Origin: JBDRGC01 sp043818215
GTDB taxonomy: Bacteria; Chloroflexota; Anaerolineae; Anaerolineales; UBA11858
Length of the DNA: 26,117 nt
Direction of reading: 5' to 3'
Assembly: GCA_043818215.1 (NCBI GenBank)
Contig: JBDRGC010000416.1
Span: 1-26,117 of the forward strand
Part shown: piece after piece, positions 6,605 to 14,784 of the stretch
Layout of the letters: each line of letters starts with the position of its first letter
Numbering within the stretch: position 1 is the stretch's first letter
Made by a program: the position numbers and the translations under genes
Notes under the pieces: model-generated
Seen by the model: only the letters and a program-made list of their open reading frames with translations
What the model was told of the DNA's origin: nothing
Database searches by the model: none

Positions 6605-7480
6605 CTACTCGGCCTCAGTTTCATCAAAGTTTTCGAATAAATACGAAGGGCTTAGTACAAGCGCCCCTATCCCATTCTTTGTTACCAACATCGTGCCCGT
6701 ATGTAAAGCGTAATCCAGGTAATAACTGTACTTGTAACTGCCCGCCACAATCGTGTAGAAATTCACGCCGGGAGAGGCAGTGACCAGGTAATTTTCTGGC
6801 CCAATCAAGGTCAAAATAAGCGAGAAGGAAGCGTGATTGATTATCCTAAATTTGACTGGGTTTGGTTGTCCGTGGATGCGCGCAGGGTGTGTGAACCACT
6901 CGCAACTATGCAGAATCAGCGTTGTGCTTCCATTCTTGAGTACCTTAACCTCGCCAGTGAAGTCCAGGCCACAGGCATCATAGTCGTAAATATATTCACC
7001 AGAAAACAACTCCACTTTGTTTTTCCCTGGCTCAATATCCACACTGTATTCTTCATACCCAAAAAGACCCAACTTGACATCTTCAGCCAGATGATTCATG
7101 ATCAACATTTTGATAGGCTGATGAGAACAAGGGTAAAGGATCATCTTATAATCTTTGTCATTCAGATCGATTTCGCCGGTAATTTTATCGTCGCTAGGCC
7201 CACCCCAATCACAGTATTGATACTCGTACTTATACGTACCATCGGTTAGTTCAGAATCGTCTGAAGTGCCAGCCGGAACTGTGATGTCTCTGGGAGCGTC
7301 AGGCCCGCTGATAAGCTTAACCGTAACATCTACATAGGAATTATTGACAATCCGTAAAACACTTGTGTCATCAGCAAGAAGTTGGCTCTGAGAGTCGGCA
7401 GCCATTATGTTCTGAAAAGCACCCGTGGAGATCAAGAGCGCAACCAGTAGAGCAACAAGAATTATCTTTTGCTTTTTCAT
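6605..7480 (-). CDS. Secreted protein with three tandem beta-sandwich-like repeats
   Basis: A 291-residue protein not recognised as a named family. An N-terminal signal peptide (MKKQK, a hydrophobic core, cut near AMAAD, residues 1-29) predicts export. The mature part is three diverged repeats of about 80 residues. Each opens with a hydrophobic strand (LRIVNNSYVDVTVKL, IKMLIMNHLAEDVKL, VKFRIINHASFSLIL), has a central PG or PAGT turn, a G-Y-Y motif (GTYKYEY, GEYIYDYD, GSYKYSYY) and a closing TGE/TGT-lxk strand pair. Repeats one and two share cysteines near the G-Y-Y motif and at their ends, possibly disulfides. AAGGAG sits 7 bases before the ATG. It has its own promoter (7636-7664) and terminator, so it is monocistronic. 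Extracytoplasmic function unknown. Confidence 0.82.
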   Translation of the reverse strand: MKKQKIILVALLVALLISTGAFQNIMAADSQSQLLADDTSVLRIVNNSYVDVTVKLISGPDAPRDITVPAGTSDDSELTDGTYKYEYQYCDWGGPSDDKITGEIDLNDKDYKMILYPCSHQPIKMLIMNHLAEDVKLGLFGYEEYSVDIEPGKNKVELFSGEYIYDYDACGLDFTGEVKVLKNGSTTLILHSCEWFTHPARIHGQPNPVKFRIINHASFSLILTLIGPENYLVTASPGVNFYTIVAGSYKYSYYLDYALHTGTMLVTKNGIGALVLSPSYLFENFDETEAE

Positions 7481-7635
7481 CGTTTTCTCCTTCTAAAAAT
7501 GACAAGCTCTAGGATTTCGCGTGGGAGGAAGCAGAGACGGGGCTGTTGTAAAGAGCGTCGTTATGCAGCCTCCCGTAGAGACCCTTTGGGGAATAACATG
7601 TGCGGAGCTTTGGTGACAGCTACGCCGCGCGGTGC

Positions 7636-7664
7636 ATTATACCAAAAATCGTGATGCGTGGCGA
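7636..7664 (-). promoter_or_regulatory. Extended -10 promoter for the secreted protein gene
   Basis: On the minus strand a perfect TATAAT (7636-7641) is preceded by TGG, giving an extended -10. A weak -35-like TCGCCA (7659-7664) lies 17 bases upstream, within the edge of the heptamer array. It leaves a leader of about 150 bases to the ATG at 7480. No other gene or clear motif was seen in 7481-7635. Confidence 0.6.
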
Positions 7665-7830
7665 GTGGCGGGTGGCGAATGGCAAATGGCGGGTGGCGAA
7701 TGGCGAATGGCGGGTGGCGGGTGGCGAATGGCAAATAACGGGTGGCGAGTGGCGAGTGGTGAATGGCGAGTGGCGGGTGGCGAATGGCGGGGGGTGGAAC
7801 GCTTCACGCTTCACGCTCCACGCTCCACGA
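7656..7830. repeat. 7-bp array (TGGCGRR type) downstream of the kinase
   Basis: About 20 units of TGGCG followed by two purines (GGCGAAT, GGCGGGT, GGCGAGT, GGCAAAT) run to about 7797. They are followed by a second heptamer pair, CGCTTCA twice and CGCTCCA twice. This fills the gap between the kinase stop (7844) and the next promoter. It shares its motif with the array at 10071-10344 on the other side of the same gene. Confidence 0.9.
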
Positions 7831-7843
7831 GCTATACGCTCAA

Positions 7844-10051
7844 TTAAGGATTAATCGGCCGCCAGACAGGATCGAAATCCCAGGCAGGATCGGAGGTTAA
7901 CTGTTCGCTCTCGATACCATTAGGGGACATGATAAATATATCGTGTTCGTAACCATCAGGCCAGCTCTCCAGAGCCAGCCAGAATCCATCGGGAGAGTAA
8001 TCTGCTTCTCGCATGGGAACGGCGCCATGGAACGGATACACCTTGAATTCGTTGGCGGCCCCATCCGGGTAGCGCACCCCAATCAAATGTGTAATACTTC
8101 CTTCGCCCTCACTTTGGGTGAAGATAATCACCTGACCATCCGGCGACCAAGCCGGATACGTGTTCTTCAAACTGCGGCTAACTGTGAAACGCTCCTGATC
8201 CGTCCCATCCGCCGCCATCGTCCAAATCTGATAAGGGCCATTACGGGTGGATACAAACAATATCTGAGAACCATCCGATGACCAGTATGGCTGGGAATCT
8301 CGATTGGATTCCTCCGACAAACATTGGACCTCGTTGGTCTCCAAATCGATAACAAAAACCTGGGGGCGGTCCCCGTTACGCAAGGAGGTAAACGCAATTT
8401 GTGAGCCATCCGGCGACCAGACTGGATCGAAGTCACCTCCCCCAAGAGTTGGCAGCGGGGTCAAGTTACTACCATCTACGTTGATAATAAACAAGCTGGC
8501 TCCCCGGTATATATCCCTGTTTCCGTCACACGGAGAAATGAATACCAGGCGAGTTCCATCGGGAGACCAATCAGGCTGACACGCTCCCCATTGACTATCT
8601 GTTATGCGACGTAACCCCGTAGCGTCAACGTTAACCAGCCAAATTTGAGACAATCCCGTGCGATCAGAAGCAAACGCAATTTGCCCATACCCGCCCCCCA
8701 TTGGCGTCGGCGTGGGAGACAAAGTAGGACTTGGAGAGAGGGTGATTGTGGGCGTCTCTGTCGGCGTTGATGTTGAGGTAGGCGTAACCGACGGAGCAGG
8801 GGTTTGTGATGGCTGCAAGGTTTCTGTAGGCGGCGCGGTCGGACTAACTGAAGGAATAAGGTCTGCAACAAGCGGCGGTGTAGCTGTGGAATCTGTATCA
8901 CCTGCAACGGGCACCCCACTCACCGACCTCGGCCACAATTCGAATATCTGACCCGGCAATGTCGGGTTCAGCACATAAGCCGCACCAACGCCAATCACCA
9001 ATAAAGCGGCAACGAGTAATATTGTCAACAGACAGCCTCTAGGCCGCTTGCGGGTTGGCGGCATAGATGGTGCTAAAAAGTCTAGCTCATCCAAAGGTGT
9101 ACTGGCTGGCAATGGCCGCGGAGGGCTTGGTACACCAACCGCCTTCGAAAGCGGAGAGGGTGACTCAAACGAGATATTGGTAATCTCCCCCATACTCGCT
9201 GGCGGTAATACTGCTCCTTGCTCCACCAACTTGCGCATGGTAATACCATGCGCACTGAGAATCGCTTGCTTGAATTCTGCAGCGCTCTGAAAACGATCAC
9301 CCGGATGCACTTCCAACGCTTTTTCGATCGCACTAGCCGCCCGGCGCGAAATTTTTGGGTTGCGTTTACGGATCGGCGTCAACTCAGCCTGTTCCATTGT
9401 TCGAGCCAGGCTGTCTTCCGGGATGACACCGACAAGGGCAGCGTACATGGTCGCACCCAAGGAATACACATCAGATCGATGATCGGTGCGAGCTGCGCCA
9501 TACTGTTCCGGGGGCGAATAACCTGGAGTCATGGCGCGTGCCCCCGTGTTGGTTTGCTGACCAGCATAGACAACTTTAGCCAGGCCAAAGTCCACCAGGT
9601 AAATCTGACCTTGCGGGGTGATCTTCACATTTCCCGGCTTGATATCACGATGCAGCACTGGCGGCTTCTGTGTATGCATATAGGTCAGCGCATCACAGAT
9701 AGCCGACCCTATAATGAGAACATCGGCCTCTGAAATGATCCCCAAGTGATCCATGCGCTCACGTAAATCTTCGCCCGCAATATGGTCCATCACCAAGTAT
9801 TGCCCCTGTCCATCAATGACGAAATGATCCGAAACACGCGGCAAATTTGGGTGACGTAAATTCGCCAAAATGATGGCCTCACTGCGGAATTGGCGAGCAT
9901 ACTCATCTGTTGTGAAGAGGTTTTCCTTAACGGCAACCTCAACTCCTAGATTATCGTCAATGGCGCGGTAAAGAGAACCCATCCCCCCCTGTCCAAGAAT
10001 CTCAAGGATACGATAACGATTATGTAGAGATGCGCCGCGTTCAAGAGTCAT
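7844..10051 (-). CDS. Membrane Ser/Thr protein kinase with TolB-like WD40 propeller sensor
   Basis: A 735-residue sensor kinase in a PknB-like arrangement. Residues 13-265 are a Hanks-type kinase domain with the glycine loop GQGGMGSLY, catalytic Lys42, HRDIKPGN at 134-141 and DFG at 154-156. A basic stretch and one membrane segment (about 340-361) follow. A Thr/Pro/Ser-rich linker spans about 390-450, and the outer region (about 455-735) has repeated PD40/TolB-like blades (WSPDGT, WSPDGSQIAF, WSSDGSQILF, WSPDGQVIIF, YSPDGFWLAL). The kinase would be cytoplasmic and the propeller outside, sensing a ligand or envelope state. ATG 10051 is chosen over GTG 10063 because the domain begins close after it; neither has a clear ribosome site. 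It follows the zinc-ribbon protein gene across a 270-bp repeat array. Confidence 0.93.
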   Translation of the reverse strand: MTLERGASLHNRYRILEILGQGGMGSLYRAIDDNLGVEVAVKENLFTTDEYARQFRSEAIILANLRHPNLPRVSDHFVIDGQGQYLVMDHIAGEDLRERMDHLGIISEADVLIIGSAICDALTYMHTQKPPVLHRDIKPGNVKITPQGQIYLVDFGLAKVVYAGQQTNTGARAMTPGYSPPEQYGAARTDHRSDVYSLGATMYAALVGVIPEDSLARTMEQAELTPIRKRNPKISRRAASAIEKALEVHPGDRFQSAAEFKQAILSAHGITMRKLVEQGAVLPPASMGEITNISFESPSPLSKAVGVPSPPRPLPASTPLDELDFLAPSMPPTRKRPRGCLLTILLVAALLVIGVGAAYVLNPTLPGQIFELWPRSVSGVPVAGDTDSTATPPLVADLIPSVSPTAPPTETLQPSQTPAPSVTPTSTSTPTETPTITLSPSPTLSPTPTPMGGGYGQIAFASDRTGLSQIWLVNVDATGLRRITDSQWGACQPDWSPDGTRLVFISPCDGNRDIYRGASLFIINVDGSNLTPLPTLGGGDFDPVWSPDGSQIAFTSLRNGDRPQVFVIDLETNEVQCLSEESNRDSQPYWSSDGSQILFVSTRNGPYQIWTMAADGTDQERFTVSRSLKNTYPAWSPDGQVIIFTQSEGEGSITHLIGVRYPDGAANEFKVYPFHGAVPMREADYSPDGFWLALESWPDGYEHDIFIMSPNGIESEQLTSDPAWDFDPVWRPINP

Positions 10052-10070
10052 AAGGCATGTCACTTAATTG

Positions 10071-10344
10071 CAAGTGGCGAGTAGCGAGTGGCGAGTGGCG
10101 ATTAGCGAATGGCGGGTGGTGAGTGGCGTATGGCGGATGGCGGATGGCGGGTGGCGGATGGCGGGTGGCGGATGGCGAATGGCGAATGGCGGATGGCGGG
10201 TGGCGAATGGCGAATGGCGGGTGGCGAGTGGCGAGTGGCGGGTGGCGGGTGGCGAGTGGCGGGTGGCAGGTGGCGGATGGCGGATGGCGGATGGCGGATG
10301 GCGGAACGCTCCTATCTCCAATCTCCAATCACCAATCACCAATC
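10071..10344. repeat. 7-bp array (TGGCGRR type) upstream of the kinase start
   Basis: More than 30 units of TGGCG followed by two purines fill 10071-10304, with an 8-bp and then a 7-bp ATCTCCA/ATCACCA tail to 10344. This is the whole gap between the zinc-ribbon protein stop and the kinase start, leaving only about 20 bases before the kinase ATG. Long open frames within it are products of the stop-free repeat and not genes. Confidence 0.92.
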
Positions 10345-10351
10345 ACATTGA

Positions 10352-12712
10352 TCATACACGCGTTACCACACCGCAATACTCACAGGTTATCTCAGTTTGG
10401 CCGCGCAGTACCGGTGCAGTGAAAGCCGCCCCGCAATTGTAGCACTGTTCGGGCACATTGCGGATGCGGTCTAATTCCGCTTCGTCGATCTCGATAGCCC
10501 GGTCTTGAGCATAATCGCCGGCACGAGCCCGTCCCACCATATTGAGCCAGTCGTCTGCTACGGGCAAAGCCAGTTTGAAACGAGCCTTCGCTACGGGAGC
10601 ATCGGCGCTATCGAGGGAAAAGGCCAACACTTCGAATTCGCCGTCTTCGTCGGTCTCTTCTTTGACATCAGTGACCTGTTGCAGCGGGACATTGATCTTC
10701 AGTTCATATTCGCCAACCCGGTCTTCCCAAAGGATGCGTTGATCCGTAAGATAGAGGATTCCGTTTTCGGGTTCCAGTCCGGGGCGTTCCCAAATTGCCT
10801 CGGTGGCCGCCACCCCGCTCTCGGTTGCCAGTAGCCGGAAGGAGGCTGTCGAAAGAGCGGCCAACATCCACTCCACCCAATCGAAATAAGCGGACAGGCT
10901 TTCGACTTCGTCGGCGTATTCATCGTATTGATCCAGCACTGTGTCTTCGGCAGCATCCGCTTGAGCCTCAGCTGAAGCTACGGCAGATTTGAGTTGAACA
11001 TACCGTGGCCGCGCGGCGGTCAGATTGGACGACATGCCCATCAAAGCCGCCAGACTTACTTGAATGGCGGTCATTTGCTGGCCCAGTATTTGGGTCTGGT
11101 GCTCCAAAGTTGTTTCAGCACGCGCTTTTATGCGCTCCCATTGGGCCGCCAAAACACGGACATCGGCTTCCAGGCTTTTCTCGACGGCGTAGCCTTTAGC
11201 CCGCAGATCTGCCAGATCCCGTTCCAGAGAGCTGACTTCATTTTCCAGTTCTGCTAACTCGCCATGCACATCCTTGAGCATCATCTCGTCTTGCAGTTCA
11301 TTGACCTCGTTCTGAAGAGCCATCAGATCACCGCTGGTCAGGGGGCCTGTCAAATCATCATAGGAGAGACCGCTCCCGGTAGCGCGTTCTTCTTCGATCT
11401 TTCCAGAGCGGGCGCGCTCGATCAAGTTGGTCCAATCCTTTGAGTCTTGCCCGTTGAGGTGAAAAGCAACTTTGTCCAGTTTTCTGTCGGCAAACTGCAC
11501 ATCCATGAAATCTTGATGCCCGAACAATCCCTTACTCATGGCCTTAACCTGCTTCACAGAATCTAAAGGTTGAGCAATCAGCACTTCCTGCACCAATTCA
11601 GACGAAGTAGTAACAAACAAGACTTTCTTGGTAGCGACCTTTTCTTTGCGCTCATAAATCAAGCGTTTATTGGAGAGGTAAAGCACTCCCTCGGGATCAT
11701 CTTTGCCTTCTTTATCCCAACGAGCAGGGACGGCCATGACAAGGTCTTCCCCATCTTCCAATGCAAATTTGGCATCGTCAAGTTGATCCAAAGCCCAATG
11801 AATAGTCGTCAACCGGGAATTGACCTGCCGCACATCAGATTCTATCTCATCATAGTTGTCTTCCAGGGTGCGCTCGGCTTTTTCCAAATCCCACATCGTC
11901 TGGTTAACCTGGTTTTGGGTAGAGCCTAAAAGCGAGGTTGCCGAAGTGGGATTCCGGAGGACGGAATTCAAGCGTTGTATGTCAGGATTGAGACCCGCCA
12001 GATTGGTTTGCATAAACTGCGATTGCTGGACAATACCTCTCTCGACCTGGGAGCGAACTGTCTGCCAGCTATCCATGGCCTGGTAAGCAATATCTTCGAT
12101 ATCGCTTTGATAGACATAGCCTTTATCGCGGGCGCTTTCCAGTAAGTTGAGCACATTCGCGATATCGGAATCCAAGCGGGTAAGATCGGATGCAGTCTCG
12201 CTGAACGAGCTGCGCGTCTGCAAATCTGTGAGGGTGGATTGCAAAGACGAAACATCAGCCGCGATATCAGGATGCGCTCTGGCGGTATTCAACATAAGTA
12301 ATGCGCCCACAGCAGTTCCAATCGCCGCCGCTCCGACTGCAACAGACCTGCGCTGTCGAGATATTGGCGAGGCGGCGGGAGTGGTAAGCGGTCTCACCCG
12401 CCGCTGTGCGCTCTTCGATGCCAGCACGGGGGGGGCGGGCATTTTTGTCATCCTTTTCGAAGGCGGTGCTGTGGGGCGGACAACAGGGCGGGGTCGGGGC
12501 TGCGAGTTTATTGCCATCGTCCGGGCAGCCTGTCGTTTGACAGTTCGTTGTTCGGCACGCTTGACGTTCGTGTTCCGCCGGATCACGTTGGTTTTCAGGC
12601 GGGGAGCCACTTTCGGGGTCGCAGGGGCAGGCCGCACCGGGGCGGAGCGTGTACTGCGAGGGGGGTTGGCTGCCTGTCGGGCAGCGGGGGCTTTGCGCAT
12701 CTTGCTAGACAT
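10352..12712 (-). CDS. Membrane protein with coiled coils, two GRAM/PH-like domains and a C-terminal zinc ribbon
   Basis: A 786-residue protein of unknown function. Residues 1-122 are basic and rich in Pro/Ala/Arg. A membrane segment lies at 123-145. A helical, coiled-coil-prone region spans about 150-315, then a GRAM/PH-like beta domain (about 318-437, with GVLYLSNKRLIYE). A second coiled coil follows at about 460-625, and a second GRAM/PH-like domain (about 626-733, with GILYLTDQRILWE). A zinc ribbon closes the chain with Cys757, Cys760, Cys777 and Cys780. The helical-plus-GRAM unit is therefore duplicated internally. AAGGAG lies just upstream of the ATG and overlaps the gyrB stop codon. 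A role in membrane-linked scaffolding is an inference. Partnership with the following kinase is possible. Confidence 0.82.
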   Translation of the reverse strand: MSSKMRKAPAARQAANPPRSTRSAPVRPAPATPKVAPRLKTNVIRRNTNVKRAEQRTVKRQAARTMAINSQPRPRPVVRPTAPPSKRMTKMPAPPVLASKSAQRRVRPLTTPAASPISRQRRSVAVGAAAIGTAVGALLMLNTARAHPDIAADVSSLQSTLTDLQTRSSFSETASDLTRLDSDIANVLNLLESARDKGYVYQSDIEDIAYQAMDSWQTVRSQVERGIVQQSQFMQTNLAGLNPDIQRLNSVLRNPTSATSLLGSTQNQVNQTMWDLEKAERTLEDNYDEIESDVRQVNSRLTTIHWALDQLDDAKFALEDGEDLVMAVPARWDKEGKDDPEGVLYLSNKRLIYERKEKVATKKVLFVTTSSELVQEVLIAQPLDSVKQVKAMSKGLFGHQDFMDVQFADRKLDKVAFHLNGQDSKDWTNLIERARSGKIEEERATGSGLSYDDLTGPLTSGDLMALQNEVNELQDEMMLKDVHGELAELENEVSSLERDLADLRAKGYAVEKSLEADVRVLAAQWERIKARAETTLEHQTQILGQQMTAIQVSLAALMGMSSNLTAARPRYVQLKSAVASAEAQADAAEDTVLDQYDEYADEVESLSAYFDWVEWMLAALSTASFRLLATESGVAATEAIWERPGLEPENGILYLTDQRILWEDRVGEYELKINVPLQQVTDVKEETDEDGEFEVLAFSLDSADAPVAKARFKLALPVADDWLNMVGRARAGDYAQDRAIEIDEAELDRIRNVPEQCYNCGAAFTAPVLRGQTEITCEYCGVVTRV

Positions 12713-12722
12713 GGGTTTCTCC

Positions 12723-14648
12723 TTAAATATCTAAATTACGCACTTCGCGGGCATGAGTTTGAATGAAACGACGCCGGGGGGGAACCGCGGCCCCCATCAA
12801 CATATCGAAAGTCCGATCAGACTCGGCGGCGTCTGCGATCTCTACTTGCAGCAGGATTCGTTTTTCGGGGTCCATGGTGGTTTCCCACAATTGCTGAGGG
12901 TTCATCTCACCCAAACCCTTATACCGAGAGAGCGACACCTTGCTTTCTGCTGTTCCTATTTCTTTTAGAATTGCATCTTTTTCGTTTTCTGTGTAGGCAT
13001 AACGCTCTTTATTTCGATATGCCATCCGGTACAGCGGCGGTTGTGCAATATATAAGTGTCCAGCGTCGATCAACGGCTGCATATACCGGAAGAAGAATGT
13101 GAGCAGCAAAGTCCGGATATGTGCCCCATCTACGTCGGCATCCATCATGATAATAACCCGGCCATAGCGCAGACCTGAAACGTCAAAATTTTCACCAATA
13201 TTGGTGCCAAGCGCCGAAATGAGAGCTTTAACCTCATTGTTAGCCAGAATTTTATCAAGCCGGGCACGCTCTGTATTGAGAATTTTACCCCGCAGAGGCA
13301 AAATAGCCTGGAAGTGGCGGTCACGGCCTTGTTTTGCGGAACCTCCTGCCGAGTCGCCTTCTACAATATATATCTCGGTCTTTTCCGGGTCGCGCTCGGA
13401 GCAATCGGCCAGCTTTCCCGGCAATGTGAGGCTTTCAAGAGCAGACTTGCGGATCACCAGATCGCGGGCCTTGCGGGCGGCATCACGGGCACGGGCCGAG
13501 GTCAGGCATTTATGGATAATGGCCTTGCCTGTCGAGGGGTTTTCCTCCAGAAAAATACCAAAGCCTTCACCGATCACCTGTTGGGCAAAAGTCTGCACCT
13601 CGGGATTCATCAATTTGACTTTGGTCTGGCTCTCGAATTGAGGATCCGGGTGTTTGATGCTGATAATTGCTGTCAACCCCTCGCGGGTATCGTCACCGGT
13701 AAAGTTAGAATCCGCATCCTTTAGTAACTTATTCTTGCGGGCATAATCATTGATGGTACGGGTAACAGCGGCTCGCAGCCCGGTCAGGTGAGTGCCTCCA
13801 TCAATCGTATTGATAGTATTAGCAAATGCGTACACCGACTCGGCATAAGCATCGGTGTATTGAATGGCGGCGTCGATTGTGATACCATCCACCTCTTTTT
13901 CGACATGTACAACAGGGTGCAGAATCCCCCGGTTGCGGTTCAGATATCGAACGAAGGATGTAATTCCTCCTTCGAAGTAGAAGGTCATTTCCCGATCACT
14001 GCGCTCATCTTGAAAGTGAATGGTCACGCCGCGGGTGACAAAAGTCATTTCACGGAAGCGCTGTACCAGAGTGTGGAAATTGTAATCCAAATTCTCTTCT
14101 TGGAAGATCAAAGTGTCGAATTTAAAGGTCTGGCGCGTGCCGGTTTCGTCTTTGGGGACTTTGCCGATCACTTTGAGTGGCGCCATTGGGCGGCCGCGCT
14201 CATAGCGTTGGAAGTGGATTTTCCCATCTCGCTTGACTTCGATTTCGAACCACTCTGACAGCGCATTGACAGCCGACAATCCCACTCCGTGAAGGCCGCC
14301 CGAAACTTTGTATCCGCCGCCGCCGAATTTGCCGCCGGCGTGCAGCATGGTCATGACCAATTCCAGGGCTGGTTTGTTCTGTTCGGGGTGCATATCAACC
14401 GGGATGCCGCGCCCGTTGTCGGTCACTGTCACGCTGCTGTCTGGATGAATTATCACTTCGATATAATCACAGAATTGGGCCAGGGCCTCGTCTATCGAGT
14501 TATCCACCACTTCGTAAACCAGGTGATGCAGCGCCTTGATGTCGGTTCCGCCGACGTACATACCCGGGCGGCGACGAACGGCCTCAAGCCCTTCCAATAC
14601 CTGAATGTCTTTTGCATCATACGAAACCAAGTCGTTTTGTACTACCAC
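12723..14648 (-). CDS. gyrB: DNA gyrase subunit B
   Basis: A 641-residue type II topoisomerase ATPase subunit, acting with GyrA to supercoil DNA. The GHKL ATPase begins with GLEAVRRRPGMYVG and has NSIDEALA, TDNGRGIPV and SGGLHGVGLSAVNALS. The transducer domain follows, then TOPRIM with EGDSAGGSAKQGRDR and the metal-binding DADVDGAHI. The C-terminal end RYKGLGEMNPQQLWETTMDP is typical. Length matches the short gyrB form without the enterobacterial insertion. GTG 14648 is preferred because GGAGG sits five bases before it; the longer frame opens with a TTG inside that ribosome site. ParE is the alternative, but the TOPRIM and tail sequences look like GyrB. The gap to the next gene is 10 bp. Confidence 0.96.
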   Translation of the reverse strand: MVVQNDLVSYDAKDIQVLEGLEAVRRRPGMYVGGTDIKALHHLVYEVVDNSIDEALAQFCDYIEVIIHPDSSVTVTDNGRGIPVDMHPEQNKPALELVMTMLHAGGKFGGGGYKVSGGLHGVGLSAVNALSEWFEIEVKRDGKIHFQRYERGRPMAPLKVIGKVPKDETGTRQTFKFDTLIFQEENLDYNFHTLVQRFREMTFVTRGVTIHFQDERSDREMTFYFEGGITSFVRYLNRNRGILHPVVHVEKEVDGITIDAAIQYTDAYAESVYAFANTINTIDGGTHLTGLRAAVTRTINDYARKNKLLKDADSNFTGDDTREGLTAIISIKHPDPQFESQTKVKLMNPEVQTFAQQVIGEGFGIFLEENPSTGKAIIHKCLTSARARDAARKARDLVIRKSALESLTLPGKLADCSERDPEKTEIYIVEGDSAGGSAKQGRDRHFQAILPLRGKILNTERARLDKILANNEVKALISALGTNIGENFDVSGLRYGRVIIMMDADVDGAHIRTLLLTFFFRYMQPLIDAGHLYIAQPPLYRMAYRNKERYAYTENEKDAILKEIGTAESKVSLSRYKGLGEMNPQQLWETTMDPEKRILLQVEIADAAESDRTFDMLMGAAVPPRRRFIQTHAREVRNLDI

Positions 14649-14753
14649 ACAAGCCTCCAAAATATATTTAGCTCACCAAACAAATGGGGAGATCATTTCT
14701 TTTAGGGAATTCAAAAAAAGCATCCGGAATTCCGTGAAACGTGACGAGTAAAG

Positions 14754-14784
14754 CGTGACACTTGCACATGCGGCAAGTGTCACG
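14754..14784 (-). terminator. Perfect 12-bp hairpin overlapping a stop codon, weak terminator
   Basis: CGTGACACTTGC (14754-14765) pairs perfectly with GCAAGTGTCACG (14773-14784) around a 7-base loop. The TGA of the membrane protein gene (14780-14782) is inside the stem. On the minus strand only CTTTAC follows, so termination would be partial, allowing some read-through to gyrB 106 bp further on. Confidence 0.5.

Noticed and set aside
10064..10442. Long open frames rich in W-R-V-A-G-G-E or R-H-P-P motifs on both strands
   Set aside because: They are translations of the stop-free heptamer array, overlap each other in several frames and lack ribosome sites; the same holds for 7600-7854.
13201..14258. 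Plus-strand open frames of 130-156 residues opposite gyrB
   Set aside because: They are antisense shadows of a strongly conserved coding sequence; no ribosome sites or recognisable products.
14500..14512. DnaA-box-like TTATCCACC near gyrB, hinting at an origin
   Set aside because: It is a single match inside the conserved NSIDE-coding part of gyrB with no cluster of boxes or AT-rich region.
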